This document shows positions 17,530 through 25,321 of a DNA stretch of 64,000 bases, in pieces. A program made the position numbers and the translations under genes. Below the pieces are notes generated by a model. The model saw only the letters and a list, made by a program, of their open reading frames with translations, had not been told where the DNA came from and ran no database searches. This DNA comes from an uncultured Shimia sp. (lineage in GTDB: Bacteria > Pseudomonadota > Alphaproteobacteria > Rhodobacterales > Rhodobacteraceae). The stretch spans positions 21,624-85,623 of the forward strand of contig CALCOY010000064.1 in assembly GCA_937897325.1 (NCBI GenBank), given 5' to 3'. Each line of letters begins with the position of its first letter. The first letter of the stretch is position 1.

Positions 17530-17998
17530 TGCTCCGCCCATCGGTTCTGATGCGACACCGGAATTGGTCTTCGAGCGCTTATTTAACGCGCCGGCCAAAT
17601 CCGTGTTTCGAGCCTGGACCGATCCGACGCGCTTGGTCCAGTGGTGGGGTCCGCATGGATTTCGCACAACCATTGAAAGTATGGATGTCCGTGTTGGCGG
17701 GACTTGGTCCTACGTCTTGCATGGGCCTGACGGGGTCCAATACCCAAACACTGCCGTGTTCGAAGTTCTGGAGCCGCCGCATCGGCTCGTTTTCCACAAC
17801 ACGGGCGGGCACGTTGAAGACAAACACCTTACGTGCCGGATGGTCGTGACATTTGCGGAGGTGCGCGGGCAAACACAGGTCACGCTACGCATGCAATTCC
17901 GATCGATTGCCCAGCTTGAGAGCGCCAAGCAGCGAGGCGCTGTTGAGGGCGGCAGACAGTCATTTGAAAGGCTCAAAACTTTGCTGCTGAGGAACTAA
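17519..17998 (+). CDS. SRPBCC (AHSA1-like) protein
   Basis: About 159 residues with the START/AHSA1 fold: a hydrophobic pocket protein of unknown ligand. The marks are VFERLFNAPAKSVFRAWTDP, LVQWWGPHGF and GGTWSYVLHGPDG. TTG at 17519 is taken as start because it overlaps the ArsR stop (translational coupling) and gives the normal family length. It is probably regulated together with the ArsR gene. Confidence 0.82.
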   Translation: MKSDAPPIGSDATPELVFERLFNAPAKSVFRAWTDPTRLVQWWGPHGFRTTIESMDVRVGGTWSYVLHGPDGVQYPNTAVFEVLEPPHRLVFHNTGGHVEDKHLTCRMVVTFAEVRGQTQVTLRMQFRSIAQLESAKQRGAVEGGRQSFERLKTLLLRN

Positions 17999-18053
17999 GG
18001 CCCCTACCATTTGGGACCGCTCAGTTGGCTTCAAGCAGTCCGGATCCATTCCT

Positions 18054-18782
18054 TCAGTCACCGCTGCTCTGGCCCCTTGCCTGCCTTTCCAGGATTTCCT
18101 GACGCTCCACATCCATCGCGGCGCGCCACCGGGCGCGCAAGATGTCCATGCGCTCCGGAATGCGCTCGTCCAGAACTTTTGCGTCTGCGATGCGCTCCGT
18201 ACGGAAGTACCGGAATCTCGCCCTCAATTCACACCATGCCGCAATGATCCGTCCGGCGTCGCGGTATCCCAACAGAATTGGCCAAATAACCCGCTGTGTC
18301 ACATCGCCCGATCCAGCACGATATGAGATCTGGATTTTTTGCCGCCGCCGAATGCACTGGCGTACATCTGCCGAGCTCAACACCTCAGCCATCTCTTGAA
18401 CGGGCGCCACACTGGTGGTGGGCTCGACGAAGGAAAGGGCTGATTGTTCCGGAACGACTGCAGCGATCTTAGCCAAAAGTCGCTGAGCAGCGGTCGCCAG
18501 TTCTGGCTCTGCCCGTGTTTGAACCCACTGGGCGCCAAGGAGTGCTGCATCAATCTCGTCCTGTGTCAGCATCAACGGCGGCAAGTGAAATCCGGGCTCC
18601 AAAACGTATCCGACACTTGGCTCTCCCCGGATCGGGACGCGCTGCCCAGTAAGTGTCGCGACATCGCGGTACACAGTTCTTTTTGAGACTCCCAAAGTCT
18701 CACCAATGCGTGCGGCAGAGATCGGCGCCCTCGCGCTTCTCAAGACCTCAATAAGCTCAAACAGTCTGTCCCCGCGTCGCAT
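18054..18782 (-). CDS. YafY-type regulator (HTH plus WYL domain)
   Basis: 242 residues. The N-terminal winged helix (MRRGDRLFELIEVLRSAR, then RIGETLGVSKRTVYRDVATL) is followed by a WYL domain (IQISYRAGSGDV ... GRIIAAWCELRARFRYFRTERI). WYL proteins bind small ligands or nucleic acid. The ATG at 18782 follows a near-perfect AGGAGG. It is divergent from the GFA/VOC/DUF1993 operon with a dyad between, so it probably regulates those genes and itself. Confidence 0.88.
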   Translation of the reverse strand: MRRGDRLFELIEVLRSARAPISAARIGETLGVSKRTVYRDVATLTGQRVPIRGEPSVGYVLEPGFHLPPLMLTQDEIDAALLGAQWVQTRAEPELATAAQRLLAKIAAVVPEQSALSFVEPTTSVAPVQEMAEVLSSADVRQCIRRRQKIQISYRAGSGDVTQRVIWPILLGYRDAGRIIAAWCELRARFRYFRTERIADAKVLDERIPERMDILRARWRAAMDVERQEILERQARGQSSGD

Positions 18783-18820
18783 GCGAACCTCCTAAACCTT
18801 CAAAGTAGGATACTGCCACT

Positions 18821-18844
18821 ATGCTGCCAACACGCTGTCAGCAT
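18821..18844. promoter_or_regulatory. Inverted repeat between the WYL regulator and the GFA operon
   Basis: ATGCTG (18821-18826) and CAGCAT (18839-18844), extended to ATGCTGnCA/TGnCAGCAT, in the 105-base divergent intergenic space. Candidate operator for the WYL regulator. Confidence 0.5.
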
Positions 18845-18887
18845 GGCTCGCGTAGCTTTCCAAAAATTGCAGTCGAATGAGGAAACC

Positions 18888-19277
18888 ATGACCATCAATG
18901 GAAGCTGTTGTTGCGGCGCTGTCCGCTTTGTGATCAAGAGCGCGCCCAACACAATGGGGACGTGCCATTGTTCGCGATGCCGCAAGTTGGGCGTGTCGAC
19001 GATCGTCTTTGTGAAACGCGATCAGTTCCACCTCGAAGCTGGTGCGGACGTAATTGAAACTATGGAGCCAACTGCGCCCTACAAATACTACCGATCCTTT
19101 TGTCGGCAATGCGGGACGTCCCTGGGAGAGCCGATGTCGCCAGATGAGAGTTTCCCAATCAACGCGCATTGCCTTGATGACGACCCGGGCATTCGCAACG
19201 CGTTCCATGAGCATGTTGCCGAGGCACCTGCGTGGATCGAGCTACCTTCGGCAACTGCGGTGGATCAGGCACAATGA
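18888..19277 (+). CDS. GFA-family zinc-binding protein
   Basis: 129 residues of the glutathione-dependent formaldehyde-activating (GFA/CENP-V) family, a small zinc-binding fold. The zinc ligands are visible as SCCCGAVRF near the start, CHCSRCRK near residue 30 and CRQCG near residue 80. The ATG at 18888 follows GAGGAAACC; an upstream in-frame start is less likely. It shares ATGA with the next gene, so it heads a three-gene coupled operon. Substrate unknown. Confidence 0.87.
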   Translation: MTINGSCCCGAVRFVIKSAPNTMGTCHCSRCRKLGVSTIVFVKRDQFHLEAGADVIETMEPTAPYKYYRSFCRQCGTSLGEPMSPDESFPINAHCLDDDPGIRNAFHEHVAEAPAWIELPSATAVDQAQ

Positions 19278-19705
19278 TCCGCGCTTGGCTCCTTGTTCTC
19301 ATGCTGCTCGTTCAGGTTCCGGAACCATCCAGCGCGCAAGATACACATCGACCAGATCTCTTTGTCCGTATGGGAGCTTATATAGCGTCAGATGATCTTG
19401 CGCGCAGTGAGGAGTTCTATTCAAAGCTGTTTGGCCGCGCGCCCGTTGTGCGCCTAGAAGCCTTCGTCGCATTTGATGTTGGGGGTGGGTGGTTTGCAGT
19501 TGTATCGCGCGCGCATTACGCGGCTGACGCCGTACCCGGGTCCGGTGCCGTACCGTATGTCGAGGTGCTTGATCTAGAGGAAATGCGGGACAGAGCAGTT
19601 CGGATATCAGGGGCTGACGTCTCCGATATTATTGTTGAGCCAGGTATTTCTCTGCTCAAGGTCATTGACCCGGACGGACAGCTAATCGAGTTTTATGCTC
19701 TATGA
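19274..19705 (+). CDS. VOC-fold protein with signal peptide
   Basis: 143 residues. A clear signal peptide or anchor (MIRAWLLVLMLLVQVPEPSSAQ) precedes a vicinal-oxygen-chelate domain (VRMGAYIASDDLARSEEFYSKLFG, VAFDVGGGWFAVV, VIDPDGQLIEFYAL). Most such bleomycin-resistance/glyoxalase-like proteins are cytoplasmic, so an exported copy is unusual. It shares ATGA overlaps with both neighbours. Confidence 0.8.
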   Translation: MIRAWLLVLMLLVQVPEPSSAQDTHRPDLFVRMGAYIASDDLARSEEFYSKLFGRAPVVRLEAFVAFDVGGGWFAVVSRAHYAADAVPGSGAVPYVEVLDLEEMRDRAVRISGADVSDIIVEPGISLLKVIDPDGQLIEFYAL

Positions 19706-20193
19706 CCAATACCCACGATCTCGTCCCATTTCTGAAGAACGCCATAGTCCACTACCTGGACCGGTCAGGGCGATTGTTGGACATAATCATTCGGCACCCA
19801 AAGGCGGCGGATCTGCTGGCTACCAAGCTGGCACCGGACGGCTTTGACACCGGTTTTCATCTAGCTGTTGGAATGCAATTTGCCGCCCGCGCAGTGTGCT
19901 TTCCCGTTGGTGCGCCAGTTCCGGAGATTGTCGAGCCCTATGGCGCAGAGAGCTTGAAAGCCTTGCATCAAGATGTTCTGGCAGCGGTTCAAAACGCTCC
20001 GCCAATTGATTGGTCGCACGAGATCACGCACACGGCCGGCCGGGCTTCGTTGCTGCAGAGTGCGGCCGATTACGTGATCAGGTTTGCCTATCCGAATATG
20101 CTGTTTCACCTATCCCAAGCCTATGCGGGGTTGCGCCTTGCCGGCATGGACATCAGCAAGGAGGATTTCGACGGGCTTCACAAGTACCGCTAG
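19702..20193 (+). CDS. DUF1993 family protein
   Basis: 163 residues. The family pattern runs through the length: a helix with RLLDIIIRHP, the segment GMQFAARAVCFPV, and the C-terminal FAYPNMLFHLSQAYAGLRLAGMDISKEDFDGL. It is predicted to be a DinB-like four-helix bundle; function unknown. Last gene of the coupled trio, convergent with the sigma factor gene 18 bases away. Confidence 0.85.
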   Translation: MTNTHDLVPFLKNAIVHYLDRSGRLLDIIIRHPKAADLLATKLAPDGFDTGFHLAVGMQFAARAVCFPVGAPVPEIVEPYGAESLKALHQDVLAAVQNAPPIDWSHEITHTAGRASLLQSAADYVIRFAYPNMLFHLSQAYAGLRLAGMDISKEDFDGLHKYR

Positions 20194-20211
20194 GGCGCTC
20201 GATTCAGGAGA

Positions 20212-21138
20212 TCACCGACAAGCATGTGTAGATTGAAGCTCTTGGAAACACGCACTGTCGGAGATGTATCTCGCGAAATGAAAATCCCGGATGCTGGCAA
20301 CTTGCTCGTCCCGACAATCCAGCACGATCAGGAATGGTGCCCCACTGCCGTCATCGATGTGAAGAGCCGGGTGCCCCTCAACCTGACCGACGCGCGTCGA
20401 CCAGTCGTCCAGGCTTGCATAGTTGCCAAAGTACTTCGCAACGCGGTCTTTGCCCTCGGCTCGAACCTTGGCAACCAGATCGAGTCTTACGTCATCGCGG
20501 AGCATGGATTGGATCCCGGCAATGTCGCGGTTGCGAAAGCGCAATGCATAGGCCTCAAGCACCGCTTGGGTCTCGCGTTCCAAAGGCACGGGAACTTCGT
20601 CCTCCACCACCTTTGCCAGAGACTTCAGGTTGTTGCGCGCTCTGAAAAGCGCTGTCTTCACCGACCCAGTACTCTGGTTAAGAAGTTCAGAAATCTCTGC
20701 GAGGGAATAATCCAGGACGTCTTTCAGAATGACAGCGCTGCGCTGCAGAGGCGTCAACTGCAGAAACACCGACAACGCGAACCTGACTGTCTCGTTTGTG
20801 TCATACGGCGCTGGCTCAGGGTCCGCGGCATCGTATCCGTCGATTGGCTCGGTTCGCTGGCGCTGCAACCTACGCAGGTGATCGATTGATTTGTTATGGG
20901 CAATCTTCATGAGCCAAGCCTCAGCATTGCGCACCCCGTCTTCGGGCCATTTTTCATGGGCGATAACATACACCTCCTGGACGATATCCTCGGCATCGAT
21001 TGCCGATCCGATCATGCGGGCACAGTACCGGTGCAGCTTTGGCCGGAAGGCTTGGAGATCTTCGGTTGGCGGCGGTTCGATACTTGCGGGTGTAGGGCGC
21101 ATCACATGAGCTTTCTTGTCAACGGTCGGCTGCATCAA
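20212..21138 (-). CDS. ECF sigma factor with C-terminal SnoaL-like domain
   Basis: About 308 residues. Region 2 (LHRYCARMIGSAIDAEDIVQEVYVIAHEKW, NAEAWLMKIAHNKSIDHLRR) and region 4 (LTPLQRSAVILKDVLDYSLAEISELL, STGSVKTALFRARNNL) are followed by about 110 residues resembling SnoaL/NTF2-like folds (VLEAYALRFRNRDIAGIQSML, HPALHIDDG). This layout is that of ECF groups without a conventional anti-sigma factor, where the C-terminal domain tunes activity. Start uncertain: TTG 21138, ATG 21135 or ATG 21102; the first two overlap the end of the upstream ABM-like gene. Confidence 0.85.
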   Translation of the reverse strand: MMQPTVDKKAHVMRPTPASIEPPPTEDLQAFRPKLHRYCARMIGSAIDAEDIVQEVYVIAHEKWPEDGVRNAEAWLMKIAHNKSIDHLRRLQRQRTEPIDGYDAADPEPAPYDTNETVRFALSVFLQLTPLQRSAVILKDVLDYSLAEISELLNQSTGSVKTALFRARNNLKSLAKVVEDEVPVPLERETQAVLEAYALRFRNRDIAGIQSMLRDDVRLDLVAKVRAEGKDRVAKYFGNYASLDDWSTRVGQVEGHPALHIDDGSGAPFLIVLDCRDEQVASIRDFHFARYISDSACFQELQSTHACR

Positions 21139-21478
21139 GGCGGCCGATCCTGTATGTGCCGACGATACGGGGTTGCGCGAATTCTGGTCCGTCAGGGCAG
21201 TGCCTCAGTAAGCTATCTGACCACCGACGAAATGTCGCCAAACTATGCAAAGGGTGCTGATCGACAATGTCATCGACGACTGCCAGGTGCAGGAAGTCTT
21301 CCTCACTAATCTGAAGCGCAAGGTAGGAAAACGCGTCGGGGCGGGTGTCGTCCAACTCCTTGAACACCTGCGAGAGAAGCTCTTTGTTCCGGTCGGATGC
21401 AGACCCGGGCAGCCGATAGCTTACCAGCCTTTTGTAGGGTGTTTCCGATCCTCTCACGGCATCTCTCCGCTGACCCAT
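21119..21478 (-). CDS. ABM-like small protein preceding the sigma factor
   Basis: 119 residues from the ATG at 21478, which has GGAG six bases upstream. The pattern (YRLPGSASDRNKELLSQVF, DAFSYLALQISEEDFLHLAVVDD, HPLHSLATFRRWSDSLLRHC, IVGTYRIG) is that of the ferredoxin-like dimeric antibiotic-biosynthesis-monooxygenase superfamily. It overlaps or abuts the ECF sigma gene, so the two are co-expressed. The catalytic role, if any, is unknown. Confidence 0.65.
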   Translation of the reverse strand: MGQRRDAVRGSETPYKRLVSYRLPGSASDRNKELLSQVFKELDDTRPDAFSYLALQISEEDFLHLAVVDDIVDQHPLHSLATFRRWSDSLLRHCPDGPEFAQPRIVGTYRIGRLDAADR

Positions 21479-21627
21479 TAACTGCTCCACTTTGAAGACG
21501 ATGGACAGTCGCAAAAGGTTACGGGTTCCGCAGAATTTCCAGAACCTTCCTTGCCGCCCGTATCTTTCCACGGATCCACGTCGTCTTCGAAGTGAGTAAC
21601 CCAAGACCCAATGGAAAGAGCGCATTC

Positions 21628-22011
21628 ATGACATTTGAAATCACTCCGATCTTTGTTGCGATTTTCCTGGTTTTCGGGATCGCCATCGCCTTCCCGATCG
21701 GCCCTCTTCGCGGTAAGGTCGACATCCACTTTTGGGGCGGTGAGCCGAGGCTGGACAGGTTGGTCCGGGGCCACGGCAACTTCATCGAGTATGTCCCATT
21801 CGCTCTTCTCGGCATGGCCACGGCCGAGCTTGTTGGCACATCGGCAGATTTTCTGATCGGAGCGGGCACCATTCTTTTGGTCGCCCGGGTCTTGCACTAC
21901 TTCGGCCTTCAGGTCAGCGGCGTGGGGCCGGCACGGCTGATCGGGACGGTCGCGACCATGCTGGTTACGCTGTCGCTTGCCTGCGCGATCCTTTGGCGGG
22001 TCATTACCTGA
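21628..22011 (+). CDS. MAPEG-family membrane protein
   Basis: 127 residues with four hydrophobic helices, the topology of membrane-associated eicosanoid/glutathione-metabolism proteins. Marks are the first helix with FLVFGIAIAFPIGPLRGK, the glutathione-loop-like RLDRLVRGHGNFIEYVP, and LLVARVLHYFGL. GGAAAG lies before the ATG at 21628. Bacterial members are often glutathione transferases or peroxidases; substrate unknown. Confidence 0.88.
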   Translation: MTFEITPIFVAIFLVFGIAIAFPIGPLRGKVDIHFWGGEPRLDRLVRGHGNFIEYVPFALLGMATAELVGTSADFLIGAGTILLVARVLHYFGLQVSGVGPARLIGTVATMLVTLSLACAILWRVIT

Positions 22012-22065
22012 GAGAGCGAGACACAGCCTTCAATAATCACCCCAACCCTTTCGAGAGGTAACCCC

Positions 22066-22482
22066 ATGATACTCCATGACAACGATGCCTACGTCTTTGA
22101 AGAACTTAAGCAAGACCGTTTGCTACTCTTCACGTGGAAGCACGTTCCGGGCCTCGGCATCAAACTCTTCAAGGACGCAATTCTCGAGTTCGCCGAACTT
22201 TGCCAAAAGCACGAGCCCGCAAAGGGCGTCATTGATGCGCGCCAGTTGGATCAGTCCAGCCCCGCTGTCGCCTGGTTGAGGGGTCAAACCTCCGAAGAAG
22301 CCGAGCCATACGACGATTGGTGGGCCCAAGAAGTTCTGCCAAAATACGTCTCCGCAGCCCTTGGCCAACTCGCCGTGGCAACCGGTGACCCAAGCGCACC
22401 AGGCGAAGTCCCAAAGCCGCAGCAGGATGCGGCGCTTAGGATGGGCTACTTCCCTGACTTGGACGCCGCCCGCGAGTGGTAG
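22066..22482 (+). CDS. Probable STAS/SEC14-like single-domain protein
   Basis: 138 residues. The layout (VFEELKQDRLLLFTWKHV, then LEFAELCQKHEPAKGVIDARQL, WWAQEVLPKYVSAALGQLAVATGD and a final YFPDLDAAREW) matches small SpoIIAA/STAS-like proteins found alone in many bacteria, with an acidic-aromatic ending where a ligand pocket or switch would be. Identification is by pattern only; function unknown. GAGAGG-like bases precede the ATG. Confidence 0.55.
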   Translation: MILHDNDAYVFEELKQDRLLLFTWKHVPGLGIKLFKDAILEFAELCQKHEPAKGVIDARQLDQSSPAVAWLRGQTSEEAEPYDDWWAQEVLPKYVSAALGQLAVATGDPSAPGEVPKPQQDAALRMGYFPDLDAAREW

Positions 22483-22709
22483 ACTCTAGCGTGGCGATGC
22501 CTAAGAATAGATCGGCTGCAATTCTCCAACAACGCTGTTTGGCTCGGGGCACGATAGCGCTGTTCAAGCTCTTGTTCCCTGGGCACACTCAGCATGACGT
22601 GCGTTCGATAACCATAGAACCAATCTGATACTTTGCGATGGGATAACATAAGGCTTCCCAAGATAAGAGTTTCGGAACCCTTCGGCCTTTCAAGTTCCCG
22701 TGGTATGCA

Positions 22710-23183
22710 ATGCGAATGAGCCTTCTTCACCTTTCAATCAATGCCGATACTCCTGAAGAAGTAGCGAACTTTCTTGCGCATATTATGGGTGGCGTAGCGA
22801 TGCCCTTTCCGCCGTTCCCCGACTGCTGGATAGCTTTCGCCGAGCGGGATGATGGCACAGCAATTGAGGTCTATCCAACGACACATGTTCTGAAACCGGG
22901 GCCAGAACAAGTCGCCTGCGAAATAGAAGAGCGTGACGCGAAGCCTACGTTTGCACATGTAGCGTTGTGCGCAAAACTCAATCAATCAGAGATAATCTCT
23001 TCCGCCGATGAACTTGGTTGGCGCGCACGTATCTGCAATCGCGGTCCCTTTGAATGCGTGGAAGTTTGGCTTGAAAACAGACTGTTGGTCGAGCTTCTAG
23101 ACGATGAAATGCAGCGAGATTACCGCAACGGGATGACCGTGGCGAATTGGGCGGCAATGTTTGGATTGGATCAGAGATCGTAG
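22710..23183 (+). CDS. VOC-like hypothetical protein
   Basis: 157 residues. LLHLSINADTPEEVANFLAHIMGG at the start and GWRARICNRGPFECVEVWLENRLLVELL near the end resemble one half of a glyoxalase/VOC domain, with acid and histidine residues at plausible metal positions. No close family recognised. It stands alone between intergenic stretches. Confidence 0.6.
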   Translation: MRMSLLHLSINADTPEEVANFLAHIMGGVAMPFPPFPDCWIAFAERDDGTAIEVYPTTHVLKPGPEQVACEIEERDAKPTFAHVALCAKLNQSEIISSADELGWRARICNRGPFECVEVWLENRLLVELLDDEMQRDYRNGMTVANWAAMFGLDQRS

Positions 23184-23507
23184 TCGACGCTGCATTTAGC
23201 GATCACTGGATTCCTCCATAACTAGCGGCCCATAGCTGCCGTTCAACCACCTCGTTCAATGCTACGGTGCGGCCCGCCAAAGCCGCCGTTCGCTACCGTC
23301 GCGAAATCTGACTGGGCACGGATGTCGGCTAAGCGGATATTAGCAGCCGTTCAATTGAGCGATAAAGCTCTTGCATAGCCTTCCACGAGTTAGGTCAAGT
23401 CGTGTGAACCTTCCCGCTTGGTAACCATAATTTGAGAGTGAACACGTATCAGGTATCCGAAGCCGCAAGTCCGCGTGCGCGACATCCGCAGTGTTAGGAG
23501 GATTGGA
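23184..23507. other. Intergenic, repeat-rich
   Basis: Holds the second copy of the 26-base repeat (23221-23246) and several further GCCGTTC cores (about 23286 and 23346). No gene seen. The last bases carry AGGAG for the GvpN-like gene. Confidence 0.5.
23221..23246. repeat. Dispersed 26-base repeat, copy 2
   Basis: ACTAGCGGCCCA-N3-CTGCCGTTCAA, identical to the copy at 6692-6717 outside the three central bases, and like that copy shortly after the 3' end of a gene. Confidence 0.6.
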
Positions 23508-24434
23508 TTGCAAGAGTTGGAGACATCAGGCGAACTTGAAGCAATGAGCCTTCCCGTTTTGGACTTTGAACCAGCCGAAGGCTCCATGAAAACGCTCGAA
23601 AAAGTCTTGAGATACGCAAATTTGGGTTTTCCCGTCCATCTTTGCGGGCCTTCCGGTGTTGGAAAGACCGCAACCGCGATTGAAGCCGCAAGGCGTATTG
23701 GTCGGCCGATCAGCTTCTTCACCGGAAACTCCGGCCAAGACCCCTCAAGCCTCGTTGGAAGCGTCAGTGGTAAGGTGTCACACAACGTCGTTGACAGGTA
23801 CATATCAAGTGTTCGCAAAACGACGTCAAACGAGAGACAGCTTTGGGTGGATGAAAGCCTGTCCGTCGCCTGTCTTGAAGGCCATACACTAATCTTCGAT
23901 GAGTTTCATCGCTCACCGCCTGAAGCCACATCCCCTTTGCTGTCTGTATTGGAGGAGCGCATTCTTGTGCTGCCACGAAAGGCACATGAAACGCCTGTTA
24001 TTCCGGTCCATCCCGAGTTTCGCCTTATCCTGACTTCGAACTCCACGGACGCTTCCGACACATCAGACGTTCTCAACGCCCTTTACGACCGAATTGTGAC
24101 CCTTGAGGTCAACATGCCCGACACAAGCTCCGAGACAAGGATACTGGTGAGTTCCACCGGTGTTTCTGAGGCCGACGCAAATCGAATTTTGGAACTGCTC
24201 GGTCGGCTCCGCAAAGACGAACGTTGTCGTTCAGCACCGTCACTCCGTGCGGCTCAGATGATTGGGAAGGCGGTTGTTGAGTTTGATCTTGACACATCGC
24301 TCGACGACCCGGACTTCGTTGAACTTTGCAAGGACATTCTTGGAAGCAAAATTGCTCACGACACCAAGGCTAAGCTGACAAGGGAAGAAGTTATCCTTCG
24401 CGCACTGAAAGTCTCGAAGGCTAAGTCCGCTTAG
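23508..24434 (+). CDS. gvpN: GvpN-type AAA+ ATPase
   Basis: 308 residues from TTG at 23508, chosen because AGGAG lies seven bases upstream (the GTG at 23475 lacks this). It is a MoxR/CbbQ-group AAA+ ATPase: Walker A GPSGVGKT at 47-54, Walker B LIFDEFHRS with D131/E132, sensor-1 LILTSNS. The segments LGFPVHLCGPSG, LWVDESLSVACLEGHTL and SPLLSVLEERILVLPR are specifically GvpN-like. GvpN helps gas vesicles grow. No GvpA, GvpF/L or GvpK gene is in the window, so this may be an orphan or a relative with another remodelling job, as for CbbQ/NorQ. Confidence 0.75.
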   Translation: MQELETSGELEAMSLPVLDFEPAEGSMKTLEKVLRYANLGFPVHLCGPSGVGKTATAIEAARRIGRPISFFTGNSGQDPSSLVGSVSGKVSHNVVDRYISSVRKTTSNERQLWVDESLSVACLEGHTLIFDEFHRSPPEATSPLLSVLEERILVLPRKAHETPVIPVHPEFRLILTSNSTDASDTSDVLNALYDRIVTLEVNMPDTSSETRILVSSTGVSEADANRILELLGRLRKDERCRSAPSLRAAQMIGKAVVEFDLDTSLDDPDFVELCKDILGSKIAHDTKAKLTREEVILRALKVSKAKSA

Positions 24435-24562
24435 GAGATTGATATAAACTCAAAGTTGGCGCGAGTCTGAGATAACTTGTTTCAACCCGCCTTGAGCCAG
24501 AACAAAAAATTAGCGTTTCTTTGCTATCAACCTTCTCAAATCACCGGTCTAGGGAGCGCCAA

Positions 24563-24886
24563 ATGGAACGCAAGACCCGTCTACCAACGATTGGCCGACT
24601 TCGGTCGGAGCGGTCGATTGCGAGGCAAGCTGACTCGTCCGCGAGACGGGAAGCTCGAGAAGAGTTAAGCCTTCAAGTTCAGATTGATCGCGAGGATGCC
24701 CTCCGTACGCTATGTGACATCGCAGAAGATGTGACTAGGCTGGCTCAAGAGACCCATCGCTACATAAATGCTAGTCGATCCGAACGGATATCCAATGGGC
24801 ATTCACAGAGAGCGGCCCGCCGCGAGAATAGAGGCAGAGTACGCATGGAAGCAGAACAGATCGTTACATCGGATTTTCGATTGTGA
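24563..24886 (+). CDS. Arginine-rich coiled-coil protein downstream of gvpN
   Basis: 107 residues from the ATG at 24563, with AGGGAG seven bases before it. It is highly charged (RLRSERSIARQADSSARREAREEL) with a helix LSLQVQIDREDALRTLCDIAEDVTRLAQETHRYI suited to a coiled coil. No family recognised. Its stop overlaps the GTG of the next frame (GTGA). Co-direction with the GvpN-type ATPase suggests one operon. Confidence 0.5.
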   Translation: MERKTRLPTIGRLRSERSIARQADSSARREAREELSLQVQIDREDALRTLCDIAEDVTRLAQETHRYINASRSERISNGHSQRAARRENRGRVRMEAEQIVTSDFRL

Positions 24887-25065
24887 AGAAACCTCGAAAA
24901 TTTGTGCCGAAGACCGCGCGCTCGTTTGTGCGGCGTACCGCCAAGGCGCCCCATCGTCCTATTGCCAAAAACTCCTTGCTAGAGCTTCGGCTTTCAAAAA
25001 GTTTCGGTGTCGCGCGCAACGATGGCAGGCGCAGCATCAAACGCGAAGCGCCTCCTTTTTGCTAG
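24883..25065 (+). CDS. Small very basic protein, translationally coupled
   Basis: 60 residues from GTG at 24883, overlapping the previous stop as GTGA. Rich in K and R (MKKPRKFVPKTARSFVRRTAK). Ends at TAG 25063-25065, but the same frame stays open and protein-like for about 55 more codons (GREFASWIETRTALPIDGLH ...), so the true product may have been longer and broken by this amber codon. Confidence 0.4.
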   Translation: MKKPRKFVPKTARSFVRRTAKAPHRPIAKNSLLELRLSKSFGVARNDGRRSIKREAPPFC

Positions 25066-25321
25066 GGGAAGGGGAAGCTGACTGGACGCGAGTTTGCGTC
25101 GTGGATTGAAACGCGGACCGCACTTCCCATCGATGGGCTACACGACCCAAGTTCACAGAAGGGTTTTATTGAGGCCGAGCTTATTGTAAGTTCGCGCTCA
25201 AAGCGGTCATCCGGCGTTTTTTGGCCGGGTTAGTTCACAAGTCTGAACCCTCCGAGGGCAGATGAGCGGACAAAGCGACCGTTTTGCATTCAACTTTGAA
25301 CGTCCGCTCTCAGGTCCAAAA
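25066..25321. other. Intergenic / possible 3' remnant of the preceding frame
   Basis: Contains the in-frame continuation described under the 24883-25065 gene, ending at a TAG near 25231, and a CCGGC/GCCGG hairpin with a T-rich loop near 25218. No other gene seen. Confidence 0.35.

Noticed and set aside
23508..25065. Complete gas-vesicle operon
   Set aside because: No GvpA-, GvpF/L-, GvpG- or GvpK-like proteins could be found in any frame around the GvpN-type gene.
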